64,000 bases of DNA from Casuarius casuarius. Lineage: Eukaryota; Chordata; Aves; Casuariiformes; Casuariidae. Below, piece after piece: positions 11,201 through 23,200 of the stretch (positions within the stretch are counted from its first letter, which is position 1; every line of letters starts with the position of its first letter). A program made the position numbers and the translations under genes. The stretch lies in contig PTFA01000009.1 of assembly GCA_003342895.1 (NCBI GenBank), positions 8,762,677 through 8,826,676 on the forward strand. Direction: 5' to 3'. Below the pieces are notes generated by a model. The model was not told the origin of the DNA and made no database searches. It worked only from the letters and a program-made list of their open reading frames with translations.

Positions 11201-13838
11201 TACTAGCTAATAAGTTATTCTGAGGTTTTTAACCTGTTCAAGTGAAATCACTTTTGACCTCAGGGGCCTTGGCCTCAGTCTTGGAGAATATTTTGAAGTA
11301 TTCTCTCAGCTCCCTTATTAACATGCTGAGTGGGACTGTTGTGGATGTAGCTGTTGTTTTGTTTGTGATGATGCTGACAGTTATTGTCAAACAGCTTCAT
11401 TCCATCATGTGGTGTTCATCACCAATTAGTCATTTGACAGCTGTAATTTCTCAGTGCTGTGGATTGCTATCCTAACTGTAAACTATCTTTGTCCTAGAAA
11501 TGTCTCCTTTTCCCACTCTTGTCTGTTTTCCATCACCTGATTCATGATAGGTTGCTGGCTCTGGCATGTACTTCTTTCCTATTTTATTTTATAGACAGAA
11601 TGATATATTCCTGTCACTCCCTCCCTTTGTCTTCCCTGCTGGCTCCCATTCCTTCCACAAAGAAGCGGACCTGTAAGATGCTCCACTCAGTGGCTACTGT
11701 GTGCTGGTATGTCAGAGCAGGGAGAGAAAAATAGAATTGAATGGTTGCTGGTCTGTGCCAAGGCTTTCTGTCTCCTCAGATGCTGTTCCATTGCCACATC
11801 TGTTGACTTTCATGTGGTAAAAGAGCCTTTGAAAAAGATAAAGCTTAGATGTCAGACCATATCAGAATAATCAGCTTTGAAAAGGACAGGTACCATGTGC
11901 TTAACGCTTCTCTTTGTGCATATGTATTCTCTCCTGCATCCGTGCTATGTCCTATTGCGATCCAATCTATTATAAAATATTTCGCTGGAGATCTATTACA
12001 GTCAAAAAATGTCTGTGACATGTCTGTAAAACATCAGGTCTTTGACCTTAAAGTGTGCAGGTCGTATTTGTTCAACTAAATCTAACCAGGTTATCAGTTA
12101 TGGTCTGATCGTGCATGTGCAATTGTTGTTAGGCTTTTGTTTGGGAATGTGAGAAATCAAGCTAAGTTTATTTTTGTTTCAGACAGAGCAAAACTGACTC
12201 CTGGGTAGGATCTGATAGTAAATAGCAAATCTGGTATAGCAATATATGTTGAGTTAAAACGTTTCAAGGTGAGCAGCTTGAGAATGGTCTGTTACCAAAA
12301 GTTAGTGGGAGGCAGTAGACAATATTTCTAAGGTGATTTAGAAAACTAAGTTGACAAGCATTTCAAAAATCAAAGTAATGTTCTTGTGGAAATCTGCTGG
12401 ATGTGATGCAAGTGTATTTGGCTGTTGTATACCAGAGTGCATATGGTATGCAACAATGTCAGTAGGCATGTTTGGCTGTGCTAGACCATGATTGTAAGCT
12501 GTAACAGCTTAACCTTTCTGCAAAATAGTGCGGATCTCAAGGTGTACTGAAATGGGAAAAGTGACTAACTCTTCACTAAGATTCTGAAAGACTCCCTTAA
12601 ATTGTTTTCCATTTTGTAATGCAAGGTTAGGAAGAGAAGGGAAATGGTTGAATAAATATGGACTATCCTTCAGGATCAGAGCTTGAAACTATGAAAGAAG
12701 TAGAGTAAAGCACTTCTAAAAGGCTTGTCACAAATATCAAGTATTAGAATATACAGGTTGCACAAGAGTATGGGTTGATGTCTAGCTGGCCTTCAGCATA
12801 CAGAACTTGTCCCTGTCCTGTCAATATTATCATTTGAAAACTGGGGATAGTGATGACTTTCCACCTATGAATTTGATTTATACGTAGGATAATAGCATGC
12901 AGATACCTCAGCATCACTGAAAAGTAGCATTAAAATGGTTGCTGTGGCTCTTCCGCATCCAATGTGGATAATGACCTTTCCTTGAAAAGGTGCCAAAAAG
13001 GCTTTATTGAGAGAGGGAGCGAGCACCAGAATTTAAGTGCTTGCAGGCACACTTGCGCAGACTTGGTACAACTTCAGAATTTGCCTATAACTGAGCTAGT
13101 TAGTGAGCTGAAAGATTTAGATTGTTCTAGCAGTTAAACTTTCATTTAATGTAGGCTTGAGCTCCACTTAGCTTGCGGAGCTCAATGCAGTCATTCTTCA
13201 GCAGGTATAATTTTCTCCAGTCAAAGTTTTGCATCAGCGGGGACTGTTTTTTGAGGGTTTTTTGTATTTACTAATAACAGCCTGCACACTGTTAGTTTGT
13301 GCTCCTAAACAAATGGGTGAACCAAGTTCATGGAGCTTAGAAAGGCAAATTGCAGTTCCAAAGTTGCCAGCAATTCTGCATAAACAGCTGGTAATTTAGT
13401 TGATCAATGGCAGAGGAAAAAAAAATGTATTTCTGCAGTTGACTTGTATAAAAGGAACAGAATACACTGTCACATTCACTATTTAAATTAAAGACTATTT
13501 GTGACAGTTGACTTTCCATTTCAATTACATCTTAAACTGCATCATGTTTTATGAACTCTGTAGAGATTAGCAAATAGATTAATGTGGTACTGAACATGAA
13601 GGTTAACATCAGTTTTATTTTGAAGCAATGAAGATTTTGAATAAGCACTCTTGCTTGGAACACTTCAGTAAAGTAATTTTGGAAATATAGACTGGGAACT
13701 CTATTGTTTTAGTTCTGATGTATTTTGCCTACATCTTGGTGGTTTGTCTGGCTTTGGAGGCTGAGCTGATGTTTTACTTAGCTTTTCCTTAGCAATCAAT
13801 TTTCTTTCCACCTTTGTTATATATCTGGGCTGGGCTTT
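8223..13838. other. Noncoding stretch, probably intronic
   Basis: No supported gene. It holds an 18-base possible microexon at 9050-9067, an imperfect hairpin at 10614-10645, and two segments dense in homeodomain-like and MEIS-like words (about 9990-10360 and 11170-11470) that look like conserved regulatory DNA by eye. The frame at 11242-11475 lies in the second of these and has no recognised domain. If the exon at 8159 is real, this is intron downstream of it. Confidence 0.5.
10614..10645. repeat. Imperfect inverted repeat, 14-base arms
   Basis: The arm ATGACATTTTACAT at 10614-10627 and the arm ATGTAAAAGGTCAT at 10632-10645 are reverse complements at 13 of 14 positions, separated by a 4-base loop. 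The right arm contains AAAGGTCA, the published NBRE half-site of NR4A orphan nuclear receptors. The pairing is visible directly; any binding is inference. Confidence 0.85.
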
Positions 13839-13851
13839 GGGGGGGGGGGGG
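13839..13851. repeat. G(13) homopolymer
   Basis: Thirteen consecutive G residues following TGGGCTTT. It is a simple tract with nothing repetitive around it. Confidence 0.9.
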
Positions 13852-16800
13852 TGTATTCTTTTTCTGGAAGCTATTTTAGTCTATTCACTTTGAGCAGCTG
13901 GCTTAAGGAAACTGAGATTAGGATAGTGGACAACTGAGACGAATTGAAGTAGTTCATCTTTGTCAGAAAAATCTTGTCTTTCACAGCTGTCCCTCTTGCA
14001 AAGAAAAGAAACTGGGCATAAAGCTAAACTTTAGATGTATAGAATAATTGGAAAAAATCAAAGTGAGAAAGTATCTCAAACAAAGATGGAAAAATGGGTA
14101 CCCTTTAGACTGAGAAGGGTGCATTAAAGCCTTTAATATTTCATATGGATGTGTAGCAATTCACTCTGAATCCATTAACATAGCAGATCTTTATGTAAGA
14201 GGAAATTTTTAGGAACACATTTTCCAAAGGACAGATATTCAGACTTTCTCCAATTGAGAAGGAAAGGGATAAGAGGGAGGGATATCCTCTTCCAAGAAAA
14301 ATATGGATTTTTTTTTTTCCTAGGAAAAACAGTCAGAGGAGAGAGCTTGTATTGCAGCACAAGTGTTTCTTTTTGCTAAGTTGAAATGAAAAAAAAGATT
14401 TTAAGCTCAACTTTGGAGTTGTTAGAAGTATAAGTAGTTAAATACAAGTAAATTGCCTTGGGGGAGGGGGGTCGATGCAATTAATGTTTGGAAGGAGGAG
14501 AGAGAATACCAAGTATGATTAAGAGATTGAAATCAGTGATAGTATCTACTGGGTGATGTATTTCAAAGACGTATTGAGCTGCCTAGGATCAAAGTCACTT
14601 GTACATGCAGAATTTCCAGCTAAAAAGCTATAGGGGGATATGGGTCTGATACAGTCAGAAAGTTTCAAAAGCTATTCATTATCTGAAAACAGCAGAATAG
14701 CCAGCACTGATCACACTTCAGCAAAAGTGGAGGGAATCAAGGTCATAACAAGGTATGTTCTCTTGATCTGCTGAAAATCTGAGACTAAAAGAAATGATTG
14801 GTAACATAAAAGTGAAGAGTCTCTTGATAACTTGCTCCAGAAAGACAGAAGGCCTGAAAGCTTCGAAGGACAGGAAAACTTTAATCATCTTAATCACTTT
14901 GAAATTTTCAGAGGAATTAGGTTAGATGCTTTTCTGGCACTGAGCAAATGTGGTGTTTCTCTGCTTTCCCTCCTTAGAATGCCTACTTCTATAATCTGTT
15001 TTGTGCTGAAGTTTAACTACTTTCTGTTGAAGCCCAGTCTCTAGCTGGGAGAGTATTAAGCTCTCCAAGTCTTGCAGAAGCATGTATTGGAGCGTGTGTG
15101 TGGAGGGAGGGGGAGAAGATGAATCAGACAAACATTTAGAGTGGCTGATAACGGTGACTACTGATTCGTGTCTGGTAAACACTGAGGAAAGACGGATGGA
15201 ACTCAGATGCTGGAGCAGCTGTGCAAGGTGGTATCTGCAGTTGTCTAGCCTGTGTTCAGTGTTACTGTTGCAGACACAAGCACATACTGTTCCTACAGTC
15301 TGAGGAACAGACATTCAGCTCAGTTTAGTGCCTAAAGAGCTTTTACATTTCCTGGATGAAGGTTATGTGCTGTGGGACAAGTTCACCCATGCCAGACACA
15401 GACCCCAGACTATCATTTTGGTCGCTTTCTTTCACGGAAAGTGCACCTGTCTGCTCTTATCTCTGAAGGTGGACTTGTCCAAGGTATTTGTTTTTGAAAT
15501 TCAAGGAATAAATTAAAATTAATTCATAATCTTTTTAACTACAGCTGATCTATTTAGCCATGTTTTGAACAGCAAAGAAATTTGAAATCTCCTTATTCTT
15601 CAGGAAAAAAAGCTCATCACCTCATCTCTCCTATAGTATGTGCATTGTACAGCCCTTTGTTTCAGAGGCTACATACAATACATTGCTCAATAATTAGTGT
15701 CTTTGCTAGAAAGCAGCACTTTCTTTTGCTGCTGTTGCACTGTTTTACTATGCAAGACTTGCAAGTCTGCAACATATGGCATGGCTATATTGTCCTATAA
15801 AGAAGGAAATAATGGTGTATGACTTTTATTTGGATGGGGAAAGCTGAAAAAAGAGTCCCAAGAGTTACTCCTCTCAAACTAAAAGCCAAGGTGTTTGATG
15901 TGATGTCAAGGACTGTTGAAATATGTAATTCATTCCATCTGCTGCCTTCAGTGCATGAGAACAGCACATCAGTGCCAGCTGCATATGCCTAAAAGCGAGA
16001 GAAGAGAAACCTTGGCAATCATTCTGTTTACTCAGATGTGTCAGTGAGCCACGATTTGTGTGTGTGTCCGTGTGTCCCACCACCACCACCGTGTGCCCTG
16101 GTTTGCATGATGGGCCGAGCTTAGGGAAGGCCTCCTAAGCTTGAGCGGATACAACGCACATCCATATGTTTCTGATACTGAAGTTCTAGAAATTCCCACT
16201 CATTCACCAACTTCCTGTCACCATCTGTCTAGGCATCGGGTAGCTCTGTTATTCTGGGCTCAGTATTACAGAAGTTTTATTCCTACCATTACCCTTCAGC
16301 TGGTCCAACCAGGCTCAGCTACCAGGTATTCAGAATCTGTACTTAACAGCAAGTATAGTGATCCAAACAAACTTTTATAAAGTAAAATTGTTTTTAACAG
16401 AAATCTGCTACATTTCTAAATAAAACATAAGGCTCACAGCATAGCTGTCTTATTCTCAAACTATGGGAGATCAATTGTTTAAAACATCGACCTTTGTAGC
16501 CAAGGATTAATAGTTGCCTCAGTCTCTCTTGTTCTTCAGGAACTGTCCTCTCTTCTCCGCTCGTTCCTCCAGGATTTCTGCTGGATTTCGTGGAATTCCT
16601 GGTGGTTGTATTGTACACAGCAGCCAAATTCAATAAATGATTCAAAGTTCTTACCATGAAATCAGGTTTCTGCTGATTGCTTTAGTGCTTTGGAGCATGT
16701 TATAGTGGTCCAGTAACAGTCGGATGGAGGTGCAGTTTACTCAGAGTATTTTATTTGTATCAGTATGTAGTACTTCTGCAAGCATTTGTTAGGTGTGAAA

Positions 16801-17138
16801 CTTCCATGATGTTTTGCAATAGAAGGGTGAAAAAATTGAGTATCAATAAAATCTTCCTCCTTCTCTGTTAATAACTTATTAAGGAAGTAAAAAATTATTC
16901 AGGAAGTAAATTATATTCAGTTTCCCCCCCGCCCCCCTTTTCCTTTTATTCATGGAATTGTGGGGCCTGGAAGCTTGTGCTGTCTATAGGCTGTAGCCAG
17001 ATGGTCTCTTACATGTAGTGAAAGACCATGTGGTGAGAGAGCATTTAAAAAAAAAAAAAAACTGAGGAAAAACATAACAAATAGGAAAAATGTCCAAATG
17101 CTTGTGGGCAGCAAATGTTTCTCTGTGCATAGAGAATG

Positions 17139-17164
17139 AAGTGATATAGCTAAGTGATAGAGCT
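17139..17164. repeat. Tandem duplication, 13 bases x 2
   Basis: AAGTGATATAGCT is followed immediately by AAGTGATAGAGCT, with 12 of 13 positions identical. This is a recent slippage-type duplication. Confidence 0.85.
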
Positions 17165-18972
17165 AAAAACTTTTCTTCATGTTTTTTGAGTGGACAAAGT
17201 TACTCATTCAGCTGTGTACACATCTATGAGTGTGCCGTATAGAGGAGAAATAAGAATTAAGATGCTGAATACCTTTTGTGGATCTGTGTCTATGTACCCA
17301 GGTAGTCTCAATCAGTGTGCTATTTACAAGATTCAAGCTAGCTCCATCCTTAAACCAATTCCCAAGCTGAAGCCAAAGTCAGCATGTTAAATGAATCTAC
17401 ATTGAATGAGGGGAATTTAATAGCACTTCATGTGTCACTGGGTATATTTAACCTGAAGCCTTGAAAGCTGTTTTGGCTTCACATTGAAGGAATGGCCTCT
17501 AATTTAATCTACTTCATGTATCCAGTGTTGTTCAGTAGTGACTGACAACATATTTCTGTACTATGTATTGCAGAGATGATAATGATAAAACTGAAAGTGC
17601 ATGTTTGTAACATCTTAATTTCCACTGTATCTTTGCATGCTATAAGTAAGGCATGCTTAGTTCCCTCTAACTGTTAACTCTTTTTGACTTGGTATTTGTG
17701 TAATGGGTTTCTGGCCCATTAGTGGGTTCTGAGTTGGAATAAAACAGATAGTGCTATGCATTTAATACTGTATAGCTACTATGCAGTCATTTCTGCTGCT
17801 ATGACGCTGCATGAAGTGTATTTGGAGAGAAGGAACGAATGATTTATCTGATGGCAAGTGTGTGGGAAATTTAAGCACAGTAGGTGAACTCTATTTACCT
17901 AAGTTGAAACTTAACTAGAAAATGAAAATTTAACATTTTCCTTTATACAGATGTGCTACAGCATCTTTAATAACCATGAGTCATTGATGGGTCTGCTGCC
18001 TCTCAGTCCTTTTGAAGTGATTCAAAGGCATATTTTTCAAACACTTTTGTAATGAAAAGTTCTATAACGTATTTCAGCTTGTGTCTTGCTCTTTTGTCAG
18101 AGTTCACTTTTGTCTTGGAATATATCATCAAGAATAGTTTTCTTTATTTGTACTCTTTTCTTTCTATACGATATTTCAAATTGCTTGAGTACTAGTTTAT
18201 TAGTGGCAGGGTGAAACTACTATGATTAAACATAACTATACTGCACGTAATATGCCAGGCAAGTGGTGGTTAGTCTTGCGAGCAAGATATTCAGAATATG
18301 GAAGTGTCAGTTTTAGGACTGCCGTTACTGCTTTGGATATCATTCTTTTTGTTTAGGATGCTTATTGACTAAAGTCACCAACTTCGAGGTTTCCATGTGC
18401 ATGAGAATACTTTCTGTTCTTTATGTATTTCAATATAGCCATGCTTTGCATACACTGTTCTGCTGGAGGTTATACAAACCAGGCACTGTTATTGTTTCAG
18501 TACAGAGGTGGCAACTTTAGTATTCATTCAATTCTTTTGAACATATTTGCGTTAATGGAACTACCAAGGTTTCAAAAGTGAGGACTTCTTAACTGGAAAA
18601 GATGGTTCTTTTTTCAGACAAGCTGTCAAAGCTTCTCTTAAACCACAGTAATGGAGAACCCTTCTAACAATAGCTTCTTGTACAATTTTTTTTAACTGGT
18701 CTTTATTTTGAGACATGTTTTCTGATAGAATAGCTTTTCATCTCTTGTTCTGCATGAATCAAAAAGCCCTAGAAAAAGTGCAAAAGGAAGAATTTTAACA
18801 ATTCTAAATCATTTCATTGTTCAAATGTAAATAACTAGTAATATTTGGTTTGTGCATCCTATCTCTATAAATTAGAATCAATTTTAATAAATTAGGAAGC
18901 TATTACAGGTTAGGAGGTAAGAACCTATAGAAATAGGGAATAACAGTGTTGGTTTTTCTTTTTCTTTTTTTG

Positions 18973-18999
18973 TCTCTCTCTCCTCTCTCCCCTCTCTCC
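18973..18999. repeat. CT-rich microsatellite
   Basis: A pure pyrimidine run made of TC dinucleotides interrupted by CC. Polypurine-polypyrimidine tracts of this kind are common in vertebrate introns. Confidence 0.9.
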
Positions 19000-20058
19000 A
19001 CATTAATAAGTTTTGGTTATCCATAGGCAATAAAATAACTGAAAATACCACTTGCTGATAGTAAATTTTAGGCTACTTGATGCCTAGATTTTTGAAAATA
19101 TATGGAAAGATTTTTTTTGTATAGAAGAAGGAAATCAAAGTTAGGCAGTTTGTGCCCCTCTATTTGGGAGAGAATGTCTTGCTTGTTTGTCTAGATCAAT
19201 TTGTGTATCACCGTTGCATTTGATAAATATTTATTTTCAGTATTGTGTACTTGTATATTGTTGACATAGTTTATATGAAACTAACTTCATAAAGTACTAA
19301 AGGATTGGCTATAGTCAAAGAACAACTCTTGGCCACTTTGGCTTCAGGCTTTATGCATTTATTGGAAGATATTTAAAATGCTAAATCCTTTTAAGAGATT
19401 GAGGTTCTGAGGGCAAAATTTTATCCATTATTTCCTCCAAATAGTTATATTTGCTTAGGTTATCTCCTCATAGGTTAACTTCTCTCTGAAAATAAGAACC
19501 TGCTTCCAGACTGGGGGGAGAAAGTCTTGTTAGCACTCAAGTGCTGAACTGGTTGAATTTTTAAACGGCTTGATGTTATTACACAATAGTTGTAAGGAAT
19601 GGGGAAGGGATACTCTCAGTATTTTTTAGCTAGTTCTCAATTTATAGAAGAATCAAGAACATCATTCCTTAAGTGCAGAGTAAATACATACAGTATTAAG
19701 GCACTACCCTGCATGGATACTATGGATGCATGGTGTGCCTGTGAAGACTGTTTTTTTTAAGGAAAAAACAAAAACAGCAACAAAGCCATTAAATTGCTTA
19801 GGGAGCACAACAGTTGATCTGTCTCTGGGAGGACAGTCTCATCATTCAGATTATCCAAAAGCTGTGTATGGTGTGGAGATTGCCTCTGTTCCTTTAAAAC
19901 CAGTTTGAGTAACTTTCATGGACCAGTGACCTTCTCCAGGAGGGGGTGGTGTGATACCTTTAGACCAGAACTTACCAGTATTCATAGGTGTTTAAGTGAT
20001 TCCCAGTTTCCTTGCTTTCATGCTTGTGTTATGTAGGATTCCCAAGGGCTGCCAACAG

Positions 20059-20087
20059 TGCGTGCGTGTGTGCGTGCGCGCGTGTGT
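20059..20087. repeat. Alternating GT/GC tract
   Basis: An unbroken purine-pyrimidine alternation made of GTGC, GTGT and GCGC steps. Such alternation is the sequence type able to adopt left-handed Z-DNA; the CG steps make it a better candidate than a plain CA repeat. Confidence 0.9.
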
Positions 20088-20195
20088 TGGGGAAGCTGAG
20101 GGGGAGGATCAGTTATTCTCTGAAGTCACGGGAAAAAATGGTAGATATCCCTGTATGTTAGTATCAACAATTGCTTAAATTTTGTGCCGCAGGGT

Positions 20196-20215
20196 TCTGT
20201 CTGTAAGCAGACAGA
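20196..20215. repeat. Perfect hairpin with SMAD-box-like arms
   Basis: TCTGTCTG at 20196-20203 pairs perfectly with CAGACAGA at 20208-20215 across a TAAG loop. The arms contain the GTCTG and CAGAC words that form SMAD-binding elements. Pairing is seen; function is inference. Confidence 0.8.
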
Positions 20216-23200
20216 CACCGAATGCTAATCACTGAGGAACTGTCCCACCTATTTAATGATAAGAGGTGGTGCTGTCAAAGCTGATTTTAAGCAAATGGTG
20301 CAAACAACACCTGTATATTTTTAAAGTGCATCAACTTCCCAGCTGCAGACTTTTCTATTCACTATTTGGTGCAATGCTTACCAAATTGTTTTCAGATGTT
20401 AAAAATAATTTACACAAAATGTCAACCTCTTCCAATATTTATGTAGCCTTACTCTTACTAGAACTATTTTTTGTGAAATAATAAACTCCAAACACAAATC
20501 CCAGATGTACTCTCTGAATCTATAAATTGCCCATTGTGAAGAAAATACATTTTTTCTATAAAAATGATGGATTGGTGTAACATAATGGCTTGCTGCTGTT
20601 GTTATCGTTAAATTTGCTTTGGAATTATTGAATTTCATACTGTTCAAAGTAGGTATAACCTACATAAGGCTAGCCAGACAAGAAAAGTACACATCTACAA
20701 CTAAAATAGGGCAGCTATAGAGAATACCAATGTTACATAGCTCTCATTGACTTTTGTTTTCTCTATACTCTGAAATGGAGTAGAAAATGCTGAATACTCT
20801 ATCTTTGTAAGAGTATTACATATGGACATGACTTATACTTGATTGTTACCACTCTTTGCAGTTACAGTTCACATATTCAAGAAAAAACTAAGTGCAGATG
20901 CTATTTTGTTTTTCACCTACAATGAAGACTTTAAAAATAGGACTGAATTTAATTAGCATCTGCAATGACACATGTGATAAAACACTTATTTTGAACAAGA
21001 GTTTGAAAAGACTGACTGAATTTAGAAGAGTAATATGTGACAATTGGTAATTGCACAGATGACATCTCCATCCTAAAAGCATTTCACAGGTAACTTAGAC
21101 TTGTTTTTCTTTTATTAAGAAATTAGATTGTTGCTCAGCTGAACTGTCCATGGCTCTCCCAAAGCAATTATTTGTTAACGGCAAAAGACTGACTTTTTGC
21201 CCATTTTTCTGGCAGTGAAATAACATTCCACAATAACTCTAAGATCTCAGATTTCATGTTTGCCATGCACGTTAGTAAAAGCCTAACTTATCACCACACC
21301 AAGTATCAACAGTGGAGGAAAAAGGAATTTGGGTTATTCATGCCTGACATGGTGATTTAAACCATTTTCATCACCATCTGTGATCCCATGACTGCCATGC
21401 CTTGTACTGGTGCTTTCCAGAATCGCAACTACATGGCCTTCTGTTAATGTCACTATTCCTAACAGGACAGAACCAGTGGAACTCAAATTGCCTTAAGAGA
21501 TGTGTCTTCTGGGGCAAATTCTGATCTGAAGCGGTAATGGCAGTGTTAGTGGATGCTGAATAGATTGTTACTTTTTTAAGGTGTCTTAGGGTGACAAATG
21601 GTATGCCCCCTTGAATGAAGCACTCTTTTACCTTTCACTTTAGATACTTGCTCTGGAATGAGCAGTGTTATATTAATGTGTTAGATATCAAAGAACAAAA
21701 GAAGAGGTATTTGTAGTGAAGAGGAAAGATGACTCTCAAAAGCTTAAGCCACATGTTTCACGATCTCAGACTTTGTTTCAGAACCTGAAAGCCATTCCTG
21801 ATTTTGAATGCAGATGTTCTAGATGTATGGAGCAGTGTCTGGATGGGAGGATTCACAGTGGAATCTCTTTTTTAAAGAAGCTCTCATACTAGTAGAGATG
21901 GAAGCTCTGCTTGTCTGAGCCACACAATATGGTGCCAGAATGTGCTGTATCACAGTAACTGTCCAGATAAATCACTGTGTATAGTTTGGAGGATGAATTG
22001 TTAAGATGAAGACAAAACAGCTTCAGATTTCAGGCAGTTTTCAACCCAAAACACCAAATCTAATTATCTATAAACAGAGGGTTAAGACTTCAGTCAGAAC
22101 TCCCAGTTCGTTTGGGCAGTATTCATATCCATATGAAACAAATTTTAAAAAGCTCTAAGGACATCATAATCTCAAAGCTTAGTTTTTGGCAATGCTGATA
22201 CTGAACAGTATACTTCTTTCTAGTAATTCTTTTTTGGTCATATAGCTTATCATGTCCTTTATAAATGAAAGGAAGAATGCAGCGTAGGGTGGAGAGAAGC
22301 ACAGAAAACTTTTGCGTATCTTTTGCTTATGGCAGTAAATTTTGGAAATTGAAATGATTAAGTGCCTTAAGAAGTACTGAAATATAATGAAAAGAACTTA
22401 GTTTCTTTTTGATTCCTATAAGACCATAAATCTAGGGCAATAGTGTTTGATTTGATGTGTAATGACATCATTATTTGGATATAAGGTTTTTCTCAGAATG
22501 GTTTGTATAGTTTATGTAGTACCACTTATGAAATATTATGCACTTCGTTCTATGAATACCATTCTGAGGAGTGTACTGACTCTGAACGGTGTACACAAAG
22601 TTCTTGGAAATTTATTTTTTCTTAAACCCAAGTTGGAGTGAGCAATGCCCTGTTGTGACCAGAATATTTCCTTTTTGATCTGATTTAGTGTAGGAATCCA
22701 AAAGGCTTGAAGCACTGTCATTCTGATGTTTAAAATGAGCAAGCAGGATGCCCAAGGTAGGTGTAGTCTAGCTAGCTGGTATTGGGGCAAAGTGGAATAA
22801 CAGAAAAGACAGTATGGTTTAATGATATCTGTGAATTTATGGCACGTGCCTTGTCAAACAAGCTGGTTTCTTTTTCTGACGATTTAAATGTGGATGATAT
22901 TTGTAGTTGTGAAGTTGTGGTGTATTTTCATCTCATGCTGCATAGCATTCTGATGGGGGAGAAAAAGACATTACTGCTGTATAGTAACACTTCAGTACAC
23001 CTGAGACAGACAGGGCTCAGGCCCCTCCCCCCCATTTTTGAAAGAAATCTTACTTGAGGGAGGAATAATTATGGGGAATTTTGAGAACTGATACTGTGTC
23101 CAGTGTCGTGCAGTGTATTCGGCAATGATCTGAAAATAACTCTGACAAGATCTGACAAAATGGGCCCATTCATACAATTAATTGCTAGTAATTGCTAGTG

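Larger units (their letters stand above)
13852..20058. other. Noncoding stretch
   Basis: No supported gene. Frames at 14922-15314 (minus), 16141-16380 (plus) and 16394-16657 (minus) are open but show no domain and no paired splice sites. A minus-strand ATG followed by GTAAGAA at about 16648-16656 looks donor-like but lacks a matching acceptor. Simple sequence includes a C-rich tract near 16923, an A run near 17046 and a CT tract at 18973. Confidence 0.6.

Noticed and set aside
16394..16657. Minus-strand frame with GIPRNPAEIL- and EERAEKRG-like words in a shifted frame, and a donor-like ATG/GTAAGAA
   Set aside because: The protein-like words sit in different frames with stops between them, no acceptor precedes them, and no family is recognised.
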